Assembly (NCBI GenBank): GCA_023014335.1
Contig: JAECYW010000003.1
Span: 1,550,001-1,614,000 of the forward strand
Reading direction: 5' to 3'
DNA length: 64,000 bases
Source of the DNA: Galerina marginata
Taxonomy: Eukaryota; Basidiomycota; Agaricomycetes; Agaricales; Galerinaceae
Both the position numbers and the translations under genes were made by a program. The notes beneath the pieces were generated by a model. That model did not search any database, was not told where the DNA came from, and saw only the letters and a program-made list of their open reading frames with translations. Shown here piece after piece: positions 45,173 to 58,130 of the stretch; position 1 is the first letter of the stretch; every line of letters starts with the position of its first letter.

Positions 45173-48100
45173 TCAGTCCCCAAATATGTTAACACTACTA
45201 CTGTTCTCGTTCTCCTTCCGCAACAAATCACTCAGATACCGCGCCACATTCCCCGCACCGTGCTTCACCTTCTCCCTCTCACTCTCAACAACGCGCGGCA
45301 GCGTCTTCGTATCGAAACGGTCCGGATGCCAGCGCCGCATGTGCTCCTTGATCCTGTCCTTCGGCGTCTTGGACTTCTCCTTGTCCGGCCAGAATGGTGA
45401 CTGGAAGTACGCGCTGATCAGCGCCGACGATATCTCCTCAGGATTCGCAGGCGCCCTCGCCATAGGCCACGGGAAGTCCGCCCACATAAGGTCATTCGAG
45501 TTCGCAAGCCGATCCCAGAGCCGCTCGTGCTGCGCGAACATCCGCTGCAGGTCCTCGCGGGATAGAGGCTTGCCAGCAGACCGCATCTGCCGCTCGGCCT
45601 CGATCTTCTCCTGCTCGCGGCGGAACTTCTCTTGCTGGTCGTTCGTGAACTCTGCGTGTCGCCGGGACCACTCGCTCTCCGAGAAACCGGACGGAGGATG
45701 GGGCGAGGCTCCCGTTGGGTATGTGCCCGAACTGACAGAACCAGTCCTGGGCTTGCCAGCACTGACGGGCGGGACTGTGGTCGACGGGCGCGGAGTGTTG
45801 GAAGACGGGACTGTGGGTGGCTTCGGCGTTGAAGACTGAGGAGCAGTAGGCTTTGGCGTGGAAGGCGGTACCGCAGTAGGCTTTGGCGTAGAAGACGACC
45901 ACGCCGAGGCAGGCGTACTCCAAGCAGACCCGCCGCTGTTCCTATCCGCCGAGGCAGGCGTACTCCAAGCAGAGCCGCCGCTATTCCTATCCCCCGTGGC
46001 CGTCGTCGCAGACGAGCCATTGTACTGAGGCGGCGACCTAGACGTACCAGGCGAAGTACCAGGCGAAGCAGACGGCCCAGGAAACGCAGGTCCAGTCCAA
46101 GTACTATCATTCCCAATACTGTCATTGCGTTTCCGCCCCTCAGCCCGACTGCGCTTGATATCCTCCTCCCGTTTCCGGAACTGAGCCTGCTGCCACAGCC
46201 GCGCCTGCTCCTCCATAATCCTCGGGTCGATATCGCTGAACTCGTCCTCGTGACGGCGCCGGTCCGCCTCCTGCTGCTGGCGCTTCATCTCCTGATCAAG
46301 ACGCGCCTTGTCAGCTCGCGCCTTGGCCTCCTCCCGCCGCTTCTCCTCCTTGGCAGCCTCCTCCTCCTTCCGCCTCTCCTCCTCCCGGCGCCGTTCCTCC
46401 TCCTCCTCTTTCTGCTTCGCCTCCCTCTCCTTCCGCCGCGTCTCCTCCTCCTTCTTCTTCGCCTCCGCCTCCCGCCGCTTCAGCTCCTCCTCACGGACAT
46501 ACAGCGCAGCCTCCCGCTCCCGGATCTCCTGCTCCTTCCGCCGCGTCTCCTCCTCCAGCTTTCGGAGATTCTCCTGCTTTTCTCGCGCCTCATCCGCGAT
46601 CCTCTTAGCCTCCAATTGTAGCATCTTGGTTTTCTCAGCGTCCTCTTTCAGTCTCTCCTCCTTCTTCCGTGTCTGCTCCTCCTTCTTCTTCAAGTCGTCC
46701 TCCTTCCTCTTCGCCTCCAGCTCCAGTTTCTTAGCCTCATCAGCTTTCCGCTTCGCATCCTGCTCTCTCTTCTTCACCTCCTTTTCCCTCTTCTTCGAAT
46801 CCTCCTCCTTCTTCCTGATCTCCGCCTCCTTCCGCTTCCTCTCCTCCTCCTTCCTCACTTCCTCCTCCTCCCTCTTCCTGGTCTCCTCTCTCACCCTAGC
46901 CTCCTCCTCCTTCCTCAAAATCTCCTCTTCCTTCCTCTTCACCTCCTCCTCCCGCCGCTTTGCCTCCTCCTCCTTCCGCTTCGTCTCCTCCTCCAACCGC
47001 ATCTCCTCCTCCTTCAGCCGCTGCAGCTGCAACTCCGTCTCCCGGATCTTCTCATCAGCCGCCTTCCTCTCCTCCTCCATCCTCTTGGCTTCCTCCTCAA
47101 ACAGATAATCATCCTCCGTCTCCTCCACACCCTCGCTTTCCTCCTCACTCGCACTCGGCGCAGGCTCGTCCTCCGCCTCCTCGTCAGACCCAATATCATC
47201 ATACTCATCCTCGTCATCATCATCTGGACGACGACGACGAGCATGCGGATCCGGCGGGTCGTAAGTCGGAGAGTCCGCTCGAGAAGGACTATCATGGTAC
47301 GTCTGCACTGGCGCATGGCCCGTCCGGCGCCGCTGGAAGTGCTCCGCAGGAGGTGGCGAACGCGCATAGCTATCGTAGCGAGGTTCGTTCGACAGCCGAC
47401 GGCCGCTTCCTTCCATCGACCATTCTCGCCAAGCTGGGACCTCCTCATTGCTGCTAGTATGTCGCGGGATGGGAATGCTCCCAGAAGAAGGCGCGTAACG
47501 AGAGTAGTTATCTATCGCATCGTACCACATCGAGGTAAGCACACACTGATATATAAAGAAACACCAGACAAAAACACGAACCGACATCTCGCCTATCAGC
47601 CTCGTCCCTCCTATACGAAGGCTGCCGCGTCAGCGGCGCACGCCCGCTGTCTGGTACTCGCGGGTAATCCCAGTCGTCCAGGGGTGGGGGTGGGGGCTGT
47701 CGGTAATAGCGATCACGATCGCGCTCGCGCTCTTCGTATATCTCACCCATTGGCAGGTAGTCGTGCGAGGTGTGGCGGCTCGCGCTCGACGGCGGGGTGG
47801 GGTAGCCGGCTGAGGGGCGGGAGGAGTAAGGATAGTGGCTCGGATGTCGCGAGTCGGGGTACATGTCCCTTTCTCTCTCTCTAAGGCTGTCTCTGTCCCT
47901 GTCTCTATCCCTTTCTCTTTCTCTTTCTCTGTCCCTGTCTCTGTAGTCACGTATGTCCCTGTCACCTTCCCAGAGCGGCTCGCGTTCGCGATGAGGTTCT
48001 CTATCCCACTCGCGATCGCGATCACGCCGTCTGTCCTCGTAGTTGAATGAAGATTTATGTGATATAGGAGGATGAGCGTTTGGAGGATAGTCCCGGTCGC

Positions 48101-49703
48101 CTCCAAAAGGTGATTTAGGGCCGATGGGTCTGCCAACAGGTGGGTAAGACGGGTTGTAGTCCCTGTCATCGCCGCCGTACGGCGACCGCGGCGGAACAGG
48201 GCGGGCGGAGGAAGGTAGGTCGCGAGAAGGAAAATGCATATCACGGTGCAAGAAGGGGGCAGAGTCGCGTTGCGACGGCGGGGGCGGCATGTCTCGAGGA
48301 TCGGGATAGAGTGATGGAGGTTTGAGCGGTCTGTCAGCCGTATGATACCTTTCTTCATTACTAGCAAATGACGATTTCGATGAAAGAGGCTTGAGAGTCG
48401 AAGGAGACGTGGCGTACTGCATCGTCGCTGACGAAGTCCCAGCTGAGCGCAGACCCGACGACCCCAACTGTTCGTCATGGCGGAGAGCAACATCAACAGG
48501 ACTCGGACGACTGTCCCTGCGTCGGGCAGGCCGCTTTTCCTTGTCCCGCGCCTTGTCTGTCGACTTGCGTTTGTCCTGGTCGTGCCCGCGTTCGCGCTCC
48601 GGCGTGTCTGGGCCTTCCTCTAGGTGGTCGTCTACCCGTTCGGGGATAGTCTCCGTAATCGAAGGCCGAATGCTCGCCCCAGACCCCGTCGACCTGATGC
48701 TCGCCGTGCTCCCCCGCCTGCCGAGGTTGTATGACTTCGAGGCAGCAGCAGAGACCTCCTCTGCAGGGGGGATGCTCGGTTTCCAGACCTCGGGTTTGGG
48801 AGGCGAGCGGGGCGTGGCGCGATCAGAGGCGACAGAGCGTATAGAACCCGACGAGCGTCCAAGAGAGCCGTCCCATCTCTCCCTGTCGGGAGTGACGGGC
48901 TGCTTGTCAGCCGACTGCCTGTTGCGCGATGATGGAGGACGGAGGAGATCGTCTGACTCATCGACGATCTCTTTCGCTATCCAGTTGTCCGGTAGTGTGG
49001 GCCGTTCGTGGACAGGGCCGGGCTGGCGACGGGTGCTGTGTGCTGCGTAGTCGTCGTGCTCACGAGATGACAGCGTGCTCTGCGCCTCAGCAGTGCGACG
49101 AACAGACTGTGGCGGTGGTTTCGGGGGTTTCTCGCGGTCGCGTTCCTCCCGGTGCTGCGGATGTGGGGGTGGGGGTGGGGTAGGGGCATGCTGAGCCGTA
49201 ACATCGACATGAGGAGTTTCATTATTCACAGCAGCAGCACTCGGGACGCCATTGTGGCGTTCCTCTGTGGGACTCTCGCTGCTAGCAGGCCGTGCAGCGG
49301 AGCTATCGGTGTGATTCCCCTGCTTGATGCTGTTCATAATGTGCTGCTGCTCCTCCTGGAGAATACTCCTCCAACCGGGGTGCATGGGAGCGCCTGCGGT
49401 CCAGCGGCGCTGGTTGCGCTCGCGATCGAGCTCGACGAGGTACTGCTCGTGGGCGAGGGACTTGATGGTGTTCATCGCATCCTTGTACTCGTTCTCGAGG
49501 CGGATGCGGTCGTGCGCGCTGACGACAGCCTTCCTGAGCTCAGCGGCCTGATTTTCCTTGGCATCCTGGACCATGGATTGGAAGCCGTCCTCGATGCGCT
49601 TCTTCAGCTGGGCCTTCCAGTCGTCATCTGGCTCGAAATCGGCGCCATCGGACTTGAGGGCTGTCGTCGTTGTGGATGGCGCATGGGCAGACAGTGTGGG
49701 CAT
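45173..49703 (-). CDS. Long charged-helix protein with RD/RE repeats and J-like C-terminus, 1486 aa
   Basis: Two exons: 49703-47582 and 47511-45173, with a 70-nt intron (GTTCGT...GATAG) whose phases close on an Asp codon. The start is set at the first ATG in the frame (MPTLSAHAPS). The N-terminal part carries a conserved-looking helical segment (residues 20-110, WKAQLKKRIEDGFQSMVQDA, DRERNQRRW). A long disordered region then ends in RD/RE dipeptide repeats (coding 47870-48020), as in RNA-processing factors. Exon 2 has an acidic stretch, then about 310 residues of K/E/R-rich helix (coding about 46130-47110), either a coiled coil or a single stable ER/K helix. The C-terminus contains RRWHPDRF within a J-domain-like helix pair (coding about 45270-45345). 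Function and family are not recognised. Confidence 0.8.
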
Positions 49704-52671
49704 CGAAGAGAGGCCAGGGTGGGGACGATAGAGGCGGATGGCGGTGATCCAGAGCACAAAGAGGCGCAGGTGCCGATGGTGGAGGGCGAAGGAGACTTGG
49801 GAGGATTTAGGTCAGCAGAGAGGGCCCCTCTCCGTAATCACAGCTGCACGGGAAAGCCCTGAACGCCTCATGGTCAGCACACGCGTTCTCGAAGCTCATT
49901 TGGACACCACTCACACCGATAGCGCTGCCCTTTGTCGTCGCCGTCGCCGATGTCGCCTCGTCGTCGCTGCTGTCCAAGCCTGTCCGGCAACGCGCTCCTC
50001 TGTTGTTGGTTGTTGAACGAGGCACAAGGCCTTTTTCTGATCCCTCGGATCATCCTTATCTAATCTAATGCCTCGAGCCTGATCTTCTGCAACATACTTT
50101 TGACATTCGTGCCCTATTTCTTCTACACATGACCATAACATATGGTGTCGTGCGAAGAGACTCTGGTCATTGTTCTCGTCACGCAGTCGTCGTTCTCTAG
50201 GCGCTTGCAGGCCACTCTAAACCATATATTAAAGGCGCGCGAATGACAGGTTTGGGGTAAATGTCGAAAGAAGCAAAAACATCAAAAACGTGTATCCTAC
50301 CAGAATAGAATGTCGGGCACGACCATCGAGAGCTGCATGCTGCACCGATGCCGGTGCGGTATTTCCGTCGACTGTGATGCAATTGGGGGAAAGAGGCTCG
50401 GAGGCAATGAGAGCCAGACTCGCTCATCCCGCCGGAAATGGTGGCTACAGCTTTCAAGTAGGTTTCGAGGACAAAAACGGATGGGTAAACATTTACCCAA
50501 CACGTACTTATAGGCAGCCTGTAACCATAGATAAACACCTCGGATAATCTCAGATACCGCCAGAAATATCCAGCAACACCGCAGCTTTCAAGCAATTAAG
50601 CACGCATCAATGAAAGCAACGAAGGTGATGAATGACGAGTCCAGTGCCATCTGACCTCGAAGAGGTAATTAACCAGAAATAGTCGATACTCGTGTTCGGT
50701 CATACCAGCTGAAGATCGATATTCTTTGAGAATAAACGACCAACATGCGGTAGTTCTGTTACTTGAATTTGTGTCGCGGACAGGATTCCACCGAGGTACC
50801 GTTCCAACAACACGGAGAGAGCAAATAAGCACGCATCAATGAAAGCAACGAATGGCGAGTGCAGTGCCATCTGACCTCGAAGAGGCAGTTAACCAGAAAT
50901 AGTCGATGCTCGTGTTCGGTCATACCAGCTGAGGATCGACATTCCTTGAGAATGAACCCCCACATAGGGTAGTTCTGTAACTTGAATCTGAGTCGAGGAC
51001 AGAATTGCACCAAGGTACCGTTCTAAAAACACAGAGCAGTCCAGGTCGACCACTGAACACGCCGGCGGAAGCTGGCTCATTTAAAACAACACGAGACAGC
51101 GCAGTTAACACACGAACACGTCCGTCTTGGCTGAAGATTGAGTCGCGTGCAATCTCATTATGCGGTCCGAGACGAACGAAATTTCTTTGGCTGTTGTCAA
51201 TGCGCAGTTTGGATAACGGCTGAAACCGTGCTGAAATGAAGGAGATAACTTGATCGTTTAGACAGCGGAATCCACTGCAGACAAACGAGGAGGAGGAAAA
51301 TCAGCAATGTCATTAGGATCGTAAGACAAACAGACAAAGGATATTAGATACGATGCTTTCGCAACCCACCCGTCCAACTTCTGTCCCCACTCCGAGGACA
51401 ACGATCCCACCGGCCTATGCGAAAGACAACAGTAGCCAGTAGCAGCCACCCACTAGCAGAGCCTCTCCGCGTAGATGCAAAGCCGGCGGCGCGTCACCCC
51501 GTGGCGATTGCCTTCCCATGTCGAACCTTTCATAAAACCTTCGGCCGATGATAAACACTGCCCATCTCCAAAGCAAGTCCTGGCAAAAACCTCCAAATCG
51601 CCAGGGTCGAGCGTGAAAATACCAGCAACAAGGCAGAACACGTCGCAACCACGAGAGAAAATGTTGGAATGCTTTCTTTCACGGTGCGACAAAAGGCTGT
51701 TTCCTGTAATTCTTTGTTCACATCCAGATGGTCAAAGGGCTTGGAGAGTCCAGATACCCAGAAGGAGATGGATGTCGTTTCAGATTCCATTATCCAGACC
51801 GAGGGAGATGAAATGAGCTAAGCTAGGGAAGCAGCAGATGAACGAACCAGAGTACTTTATTGCAGATGGACCCACCTCGTCTGAGCGCGCCGAAAGGCGA
51901 TAAGTAAGATTAAAATTTAAATAAGACAATGGGTCCTGACCGACATCGTGCTGGGCCCTGGGCAGCGCGCGACGAACAACTCTAGGCAGCCATGACGTGA
52001 ATTAGTGATCGCAGCGCACAAAGAAAGGGGAATCACACCATATTTCTCTTTTTTTTATTCCCCCAAATGGGTAAAGCATCGACGCGTGCTCGAGAGCGCG
52101 ATCCGCAGAGCTAGAACTGGACGTCCCCGTCGCGGCAAAGAAGAGAGTTTGGGATCGGAACAAGCGGGATCAGGCATCGATGAAGAGGGAACAGGTAGAA
52201 GATGCCACGATAGAGAAAGTCGTGCGGTTGAAAGCCCTCACCGTCCGCAAATGGAACTGGGCAAAGGGTGCACCGACGCTTGTCTCGACCTCGTGTCATC
52301 AACAAAACAATCCAGTGGCATGGCAGCTCTCTTCTCCCTATACATAAACATCTCATCTCCCTGATATCACCCATTTCACCACTCTACATAGTCATCGCCA
52401 GCGAGCTCGCAAACCCTTGACCACCAGCTTCTGAATCTCACAGCGTGGCGCGGATCCATTACGGCGAAGGCCCGGGACGGACGACGTCCAATCTCCGAAA
52501 CCTCGTTGATTAGAGGCAAGTAGCACTCTTCGGCAACCCGCCAGAAACACGAGGCTGCCCGTTTTGTTCCCAACCCGTTTTCATCTCCCTTACAACTTCA
52601 ACAGCGGTTTTTTCTGTGGTGTCGTCTCTTATTTCGCTTGTCCCGTCGTCCGTCCATCGCTCTTCCGCATC
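49704..52671. other. 3-kb intergenic region with a tandem duplication
   Basis: It lies between two divergent genes. The tandem repeat at 50598-51034 is listed separately. ORFs at 51475-51816 and 52005-52364 lack recognisable motifs. The first 150 bp and the last 100 bp are probably 5' UTRs of the flanking genes. Confidence 0.4.
50598..51034. repeat. Tandem duplication, period about 229 bp
   Basis: CACGCATCAATGAAAGCAAC occurs at 50601 and again at 50830. The copies stay alignable through CCATCTGACCTCGAAGAGG, AACCAGAAATAGTCGAT, GTGTTCGGTCATACCAGCTG and AGGTACCGTTC. The second copy is slightly shorter. The two differ by scattered substitutions and small indels. Minus-strand ORFs through both are similar but not equal. 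Noncoding origin is more likely. Confidence 0.75.
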
Positions 52672-55600
52672 ATGTCATCGCATAATCGTCCCATTGCTTC
52701 TTCGTCCATGTCTTCAAGCGCTCGCGTCCGTCAGCTGTGGCAGGCCTTCGAAAGGTCCCTCACAAGTAGCCGCACCGTCTTGGAGCACAAGGTCAACGCA
52801 ACCAAGGCCAAGGCCGAGTCGGAATACACCAAAACGCCCGCCCATCTACGAATGACCTCCAGTCAACACGAGGAGCTGAAGGCACAGCTCGTGAAGAAGA
52901 TTCGAGAGCCCTACTTTGACGACGTCAGGGCCCAGTGGCAGAGCAGACTCGAAAAAGCCGGACTCTTCGCTGAAGATTGGACCGACATGAGCCAGGACGA
53001 AATGGACGCAGTTGCCACCGTGCTAGGAGCCGAAGTCGAGGACCAAAGCGACGAGGACATGGTCGTAGTCAGTCCACCCCAACAACCAGCACCCTTTCCC
53101 CAACCACACTCCACACCTTTCCTCCAACCCGTCGCACCATCCATTTCAACCTCCACGCGTTCGAGCAACGTCTCCACCGCATCCAGCTACGCCCTCGTAA
53201 ACCCCAGCGAATTCCATTCAGAAGAAGAAGACGATTATTTCTTCCATCCAGTTATGGTGCGACAATTTTTTTTTGCGTCCACGACGTTACACGTGCTCAC
53301 CCAGAAATAAAAACTTGACAGGCTACCTCTCATGACCTGACATCCGACGATGATGACGGTCCGTCTGGCCTGCCCATACCCATTCATCGGGGTAACCCCT
53401 TCGGTGGCTGGAGCAGCGATTCGCTCGGGTCGTCGTTGCAGAACTCGGTGGACAGTGCTTCTGGACTCCCAGCGTCCCGGCCGCTAGTCTCGCACTTCAC
53501 CCAAGACACCCTGAATGGTCGGCCGTCTACGGGCAGGTCAACCGCAAGCCAGCAGAGCGAGAGGGAAAGGGAGAAATCGTCTGGAAACAAAACCAAGCTC
53601 CGCCAACCATACATCGGGCCGCACTTGGACGACACAAACGAGCCTCTATCTGAAGCGGACGACTTCGAGCTCTTCAAGATGCAGACCCGCATGCAGAAGA
53701 TCGTCGAGTTCCACAAATCCGCAGCGCTCGCTGAGATCCACCTCTCCGTTGAGATATATAAGGACAGGAAAGCCCCCAACGGCGAGACCCAGGAGGTTTC
53801 TGCACGCGTCATTGAGCACCAGAAGCGGATGACGCAGCTGCAGGCGGCGAAGGAGGATGAGCGAAAGACCACCGTCAAAGCTGAGCGCGCCAAACGCAGG
53901 TCCGAGCTCCGTACCCGCCCAGGCCGCTCCAACACCCTCGTCGCCCCCATCCCAAGCGTGCCGACGAACCCGTCGTGGTTGACCAACTTCCAAAATGACC
54001 TGCCCGCCCAACTCGAGTCCAATTTCGACCTCTCCAAAATTCTCTCCGAAGATCCCGACCAACAACATAACAACGTTGAGCAGCTGCTCCAGCAGATGTT
54101 CGTCGGGTCTGAGACATCTTCCCCATCACAGGCGCCTCCGAGCAGTTTCTCGGACCACAACCCATACCAGCATATCCCAGCGCACGACCACCCTGGCCAA
54201 AGCAGTTCCGCACCACGGTGGGGCATGTCCTCTGCGTCGATGCAGAGCTCTGCGAGTGGGTCCAGCACCCACCCAAGCCGTGCTCAGCCCAGCAGGAGAC
54301 GCCCGTCAGACGCGAAAAGGCACCGAAGCCGCCCGTCCCTCTTCGGCGACGACGACTCGAGCGACGAGGAAGTCAGCCCGAGCCCACCATCTGAGCCTGT
54401 GAACCACTTCATGCACCCAGATACGGATGCGTTCCTTTCCAGCCAGCTGCAGGACGATCCAGAGTTGGCAGCGGCCTTTGCGCAATATAGTGGGATAACG
54501 ACTGAAGTCAGGCACCCCACGCCGCCGTCGCCACCCATACCGTCTTGGTCGACGAAGCCAACGACACACACGCCTGCCGCCGCCGCCCAGAGCCTATGGG
54601 CTTCAAAAGAAGTTCGTGCCACACCTGTCGCTAGTGGCTGGGGCAAGAAGAAGCCTTTCGTATCAGCAACACCACAGCCCGCAGCGGCCTCCAGCTTCTC
54701 GTTCAACAACCCCTTTGGTATGGCTGACCAAGACGATTATCAGCCATCCTTCACTCCAGCCCTTTCCTCGACCGCTAAAGGCAAGAAACCCATGGTAGCC
54801 CCCATGGAGCAGCAGCCGATATGGGAGGAACCTAGCAAAAAAACGTCGCCCCCGATTCCTGCACCAACTGGCTGGTCGACTAAACCCCCTGCATCCGCAC
54901 CTGCCCCGACGCCGAGTGCACCGCCAAAAGCTGAGACGAAGGTCGAGAAGGCAGCCCCTGCTCCGCCTCCAGCACCCGCCTCAAAGAAGCAGACCAAAAA
55001 GGGACGACAGGCTAACAAGAAGGGCGGCACTGCTGCTGCTACCGTCGAAGAACCAGAGCCAGCACCTCCAACTTCCCAGCCAACGCCTCCGCAAGAGGTG
55101 CTCGCTGAGGCACCCGTACAGCAACGGCCCTCGCCCACGCAGGAATCGGTGCCCCACCATCCCGAGCCCGTGTCTCTGATGGCGCGGATGATCCCTGGCA
55201 TTGGTCGTGGCCGCAGGGATTCCGCCGCCAGCTCCAGCCTCCCCGCGTGGGACGACGCCGTGTCCACCCCTCGCCCTGCTGCGAAGATCCCCGCGCACCT
55301 TCAGGAAGCCATTAAGTCCGAGGGCACGCCGCGTCCGAACATATTCAAAAAGTTCCACACCTCTGATGGTGTGGGCGGCTCTTCGACAAGGTTGCCTGTT
55401 GACCAGATGAATCATAACTCTACAATCAAGGCTCCGCAGTGGGGTGCGGCTTCGAGCAACGCGGGCAAGAGCTCGATCTGGAATATGTTCGGTGCAGACT
55501 CTTCCGCCCCAAAAGCTGGCGCTGCTCAGCAAGCAGCCTCGATTGCAGGGACTCGTGGCATTCATGTTCCTGGAGGATTCGATGTGAATGGTGAAGGAGA

Positions 55601-56537
55601 TGACGGCGGTGGTGGTGAAGACAACGACGGGGGAGGTGGCGAAGTTGAGGAGGAGGCCCAGGGTTCCCAACAGTTCTGGAAGACTAAGGCCCCGGTGTCA
55701 GCATGGTCGTCACAGGTTGAGAAAGTCACCTCGCCGCCGGTCCAGCAACAGCAACCCACGTCTGCCGCGCAGCGACTGCGGCGCATGTCTGAGGCTGCTT
55801 CCAACTCTCCTGCTGCCCGGATTCCAATTACAAAGACGACGGCTCCCGCCACCCAGCCACAGGCCATCCCGTCGCCTGCTAACGCGAAGAAAGGAAAGGG
55901 AAAGAAGAACGCGAAAGGAAAGAAGGTCACCATGGAAGAGGTACCAGACGATGAGGCTGACAACCGGGGCGAGATCCTGCCAGTCGACTCCAAGGTCCTC
56001 CTTTTGCCTGCGGAATCGCGTGCAGAGTCCAAGGTCATTCTGGAACCGAAGCCAAGTATGGCCCCACGGATGTATAGCTCCATCATCAGCTATGGCGACG
56101 AGGACGAGGATGAAGATGAAGACGCGACTTCTTCCTCCTTCGCCGCCACTCCCTCCACCGCGCCCAGCTCTCCTCCTGATCTCTTTGGCGGCGACGATGC
56201 CCGGATAGCGGCAGCTATTAGGGAACTCCAGGAGGGCACAGCGAAGATGGAGAAAGTTCACGGAGGTGGGGCATGGGGCACAGCGAACGCAAAGCACGCC
56301 CAATGGACACCGAGTGCCAGTGAAGTAGAGCCTGAAAACACGTCTGCTTTCTCTCCATTCGGATTCCGTGCAGCGGCAAAGCCGAGCCCACAGCAGACGC
56401 CTATTTGGGGTCAGCTCAATAGCAAAGACAAGGGTAAAGGCAAAATGACGGACGGGGAAGACTCGACGAGGATGATGAATCCGGCGATCCATAATTTGAA
56501 ACGAAGCAAACCGGCCGCTGGCGGTAAATTGTTCTAA
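52672..56537 (+). CDS. Large, mostly disordered hypothetical protein, 1266 aa
   Basis: Two exons, 52672-53256 and 53322-56537, with a 65-nt intron (GTGCGA...GACAG) in phase 0. The start is the ATG after a pyrimidine-rich leader (CATCATGTCATCG). Residues 15-120 look folded and helical (RVRQLWQAFERSLTSSR, SQHEELKAQLVKKIREPYFD, WQSRLEKAGLF). A charged helical stretch follows at about 305-395 (DDFELFKMQTRMQKIVEFHK, then a K/R/E-rich coil). The rest is low-complexity Pro/Ala/Ser/Thr-rich sequence with acidic blocks (DDSSDEE, EDEDEDEDATSSS) and short recurrent Trp motifs (SWSTKP, GWSTKP, APQWG, TPIWG, WGTANAKHAQW). These may be repeated short linear binding motifs. No signal peptide or membrane span is seen. 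The family is not recognised. Confidence 0.78.
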
Positions 56538-58130
56538 TATCTGTATTATTGACTGTCTTGTTATCGCGCATTGCTATCGATTTCTCACCATAGACGATAT
56601 CCTAGACACATGTTGTAATTCCTCTGTATAATCGTTCGCATTCTCATCTGTATATCACAAATATAACAACTTATCTTCGCCTCTGAACCTGGAACAGTAA
56701 ACAAACTGCGATACTCAATGCTTTCCTTCGTTGGCGAGAGCGGTGGGTAGGGAGTTGGGTGAAGGCGAGTGAACTTTTGAGAGGAGTGAGAGGTTTTCTA
56801 CCTTCGCTGTATTCATTGCGTCTTACAGGCAACGTGTAGACGGCACACCTCGCTGTGAAATGCTCCCGAATGAAAGAAGCTTAATCCAAGAAGAGGAAGG
56901 TCATCACTCACAGAGTTCCAGAACTGACTTCTGTCATGTTTTTGGCTTTAATGTGAAGTCATGACGAAATCATATGCGCGTAAGTAAAATGTATGCGCCT
57001 TTTTAAGATGTTTCTGTCGCTGTCGAGTGATATGGTCGAGGAGTACCAGAGTAGATAAGAAAATCGAAGACTCCAGACGCTTATTGAAGCTCGCTCATTC
57101 GCCTCGGTATTGTGTGGCGTAAATTTACAAGAGCGGGACAGTCCCATGGGGAAATAAGCGAGGCGTACACGAGGATAGCGGCAGCATCTCTAAGATGAGA
57201 GTGTGCGACACGAGGCAGTAATAATGATCGACATCTCGAGGTTATTCCAGGTTGACGTACTGTTCTGTTGATTCAAGAAGGTAGATACCGTTGGGCGAGT
57301 GACTTGAGATTGTCGAGGCTTCGCGTTCTCCTCCTTCAAACCTCTGAGAAAAGCAAGAGAAAAGGACTTAGTAGGACATAGAACACTTCAGTCAACAGGG
57401 TCGCCATTAAGCGCTCAGCAGTCACTATCCATTTGTTTCAATGGAGGACAATAGTCGTCGGGTGGGTGTTCTAGTAGAGTAGAAGATTATTAATTTTGAA
57501 ATCTCACTTTCTTGGAGCCCTCCATGGTGTCACGGGACAGACGCGTCTACCAATCATGTGACCCGAATTTCGGACAGGGGACTTTCACAGGTACTTACGA
57601 CAAAATTAACAGTATAATGGACTTCACCAAGGGATATAGAGAAATATGTTGCCAGTATAATGGTAGAGGCGTCACCTGGACCGTTTGTGGGCGCCTTAGT
57701 GATGTAAGCTCATAGGTCGTGGCAAGTCAAGGTAAACATTAGGAAGTCAGCTGCTGATAAGGCCCTATTCTAGGTTGAATGCGGTCTTAACATCGTGTGC
57801 TCACCTCTCTAATTTGGGGGTCGTCAAGCTGTGAACCGGATAATTATTCCTGGAGAGTGAGAGATCACAAATGATGTATGTATGCTTTCAGACTATCGGT
57901 AGAAAGAGCAATGTTTATAATTGCACATAAAAGTTGATTTACTCGTATTATTGATAGTTTTCATTAACGACTAAGAACGCTCGCACTGGTTTGCGCCACT
58001 ACATCATGCGGATGGGCCGAAGAACCGGACGACAGGAAGCAGGAAGTGGGATTCGACGATGCTGCCAAATACACGCCAGAAATAGATCCAAAGTATTGAC
58101 GGAGTCGGTCCTCTTTAATTGCGAACCACA
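56538..58130. other. Intergenic, no gene seen
   Basis: This is 1.6 kb between two co-oriented plus-strand genes. Small ORFs at 56959-57147 (minus) and 57512-57715 (plus) have no supporting features. It presumably contains the 3' UTR of the left gene and the promoter of the right gene. Confidence 0.45.

Noticed and set aside
46308..47108. 266-codon plus-strand Ser/Phe-rich ORF
   Set aside because: Antisense of the K/E/R-rich helix; the Ser/Phe composition is the direct complement of AAG/GAG codons.
55588..56492. Overlapping ORFs of 206 codons (plus) and 260 codons (minus) near the end of the 1266-aa protein
   Set aside because: They are frames alternative to a spliced plus-strand gene that stays open for 1072 codons.
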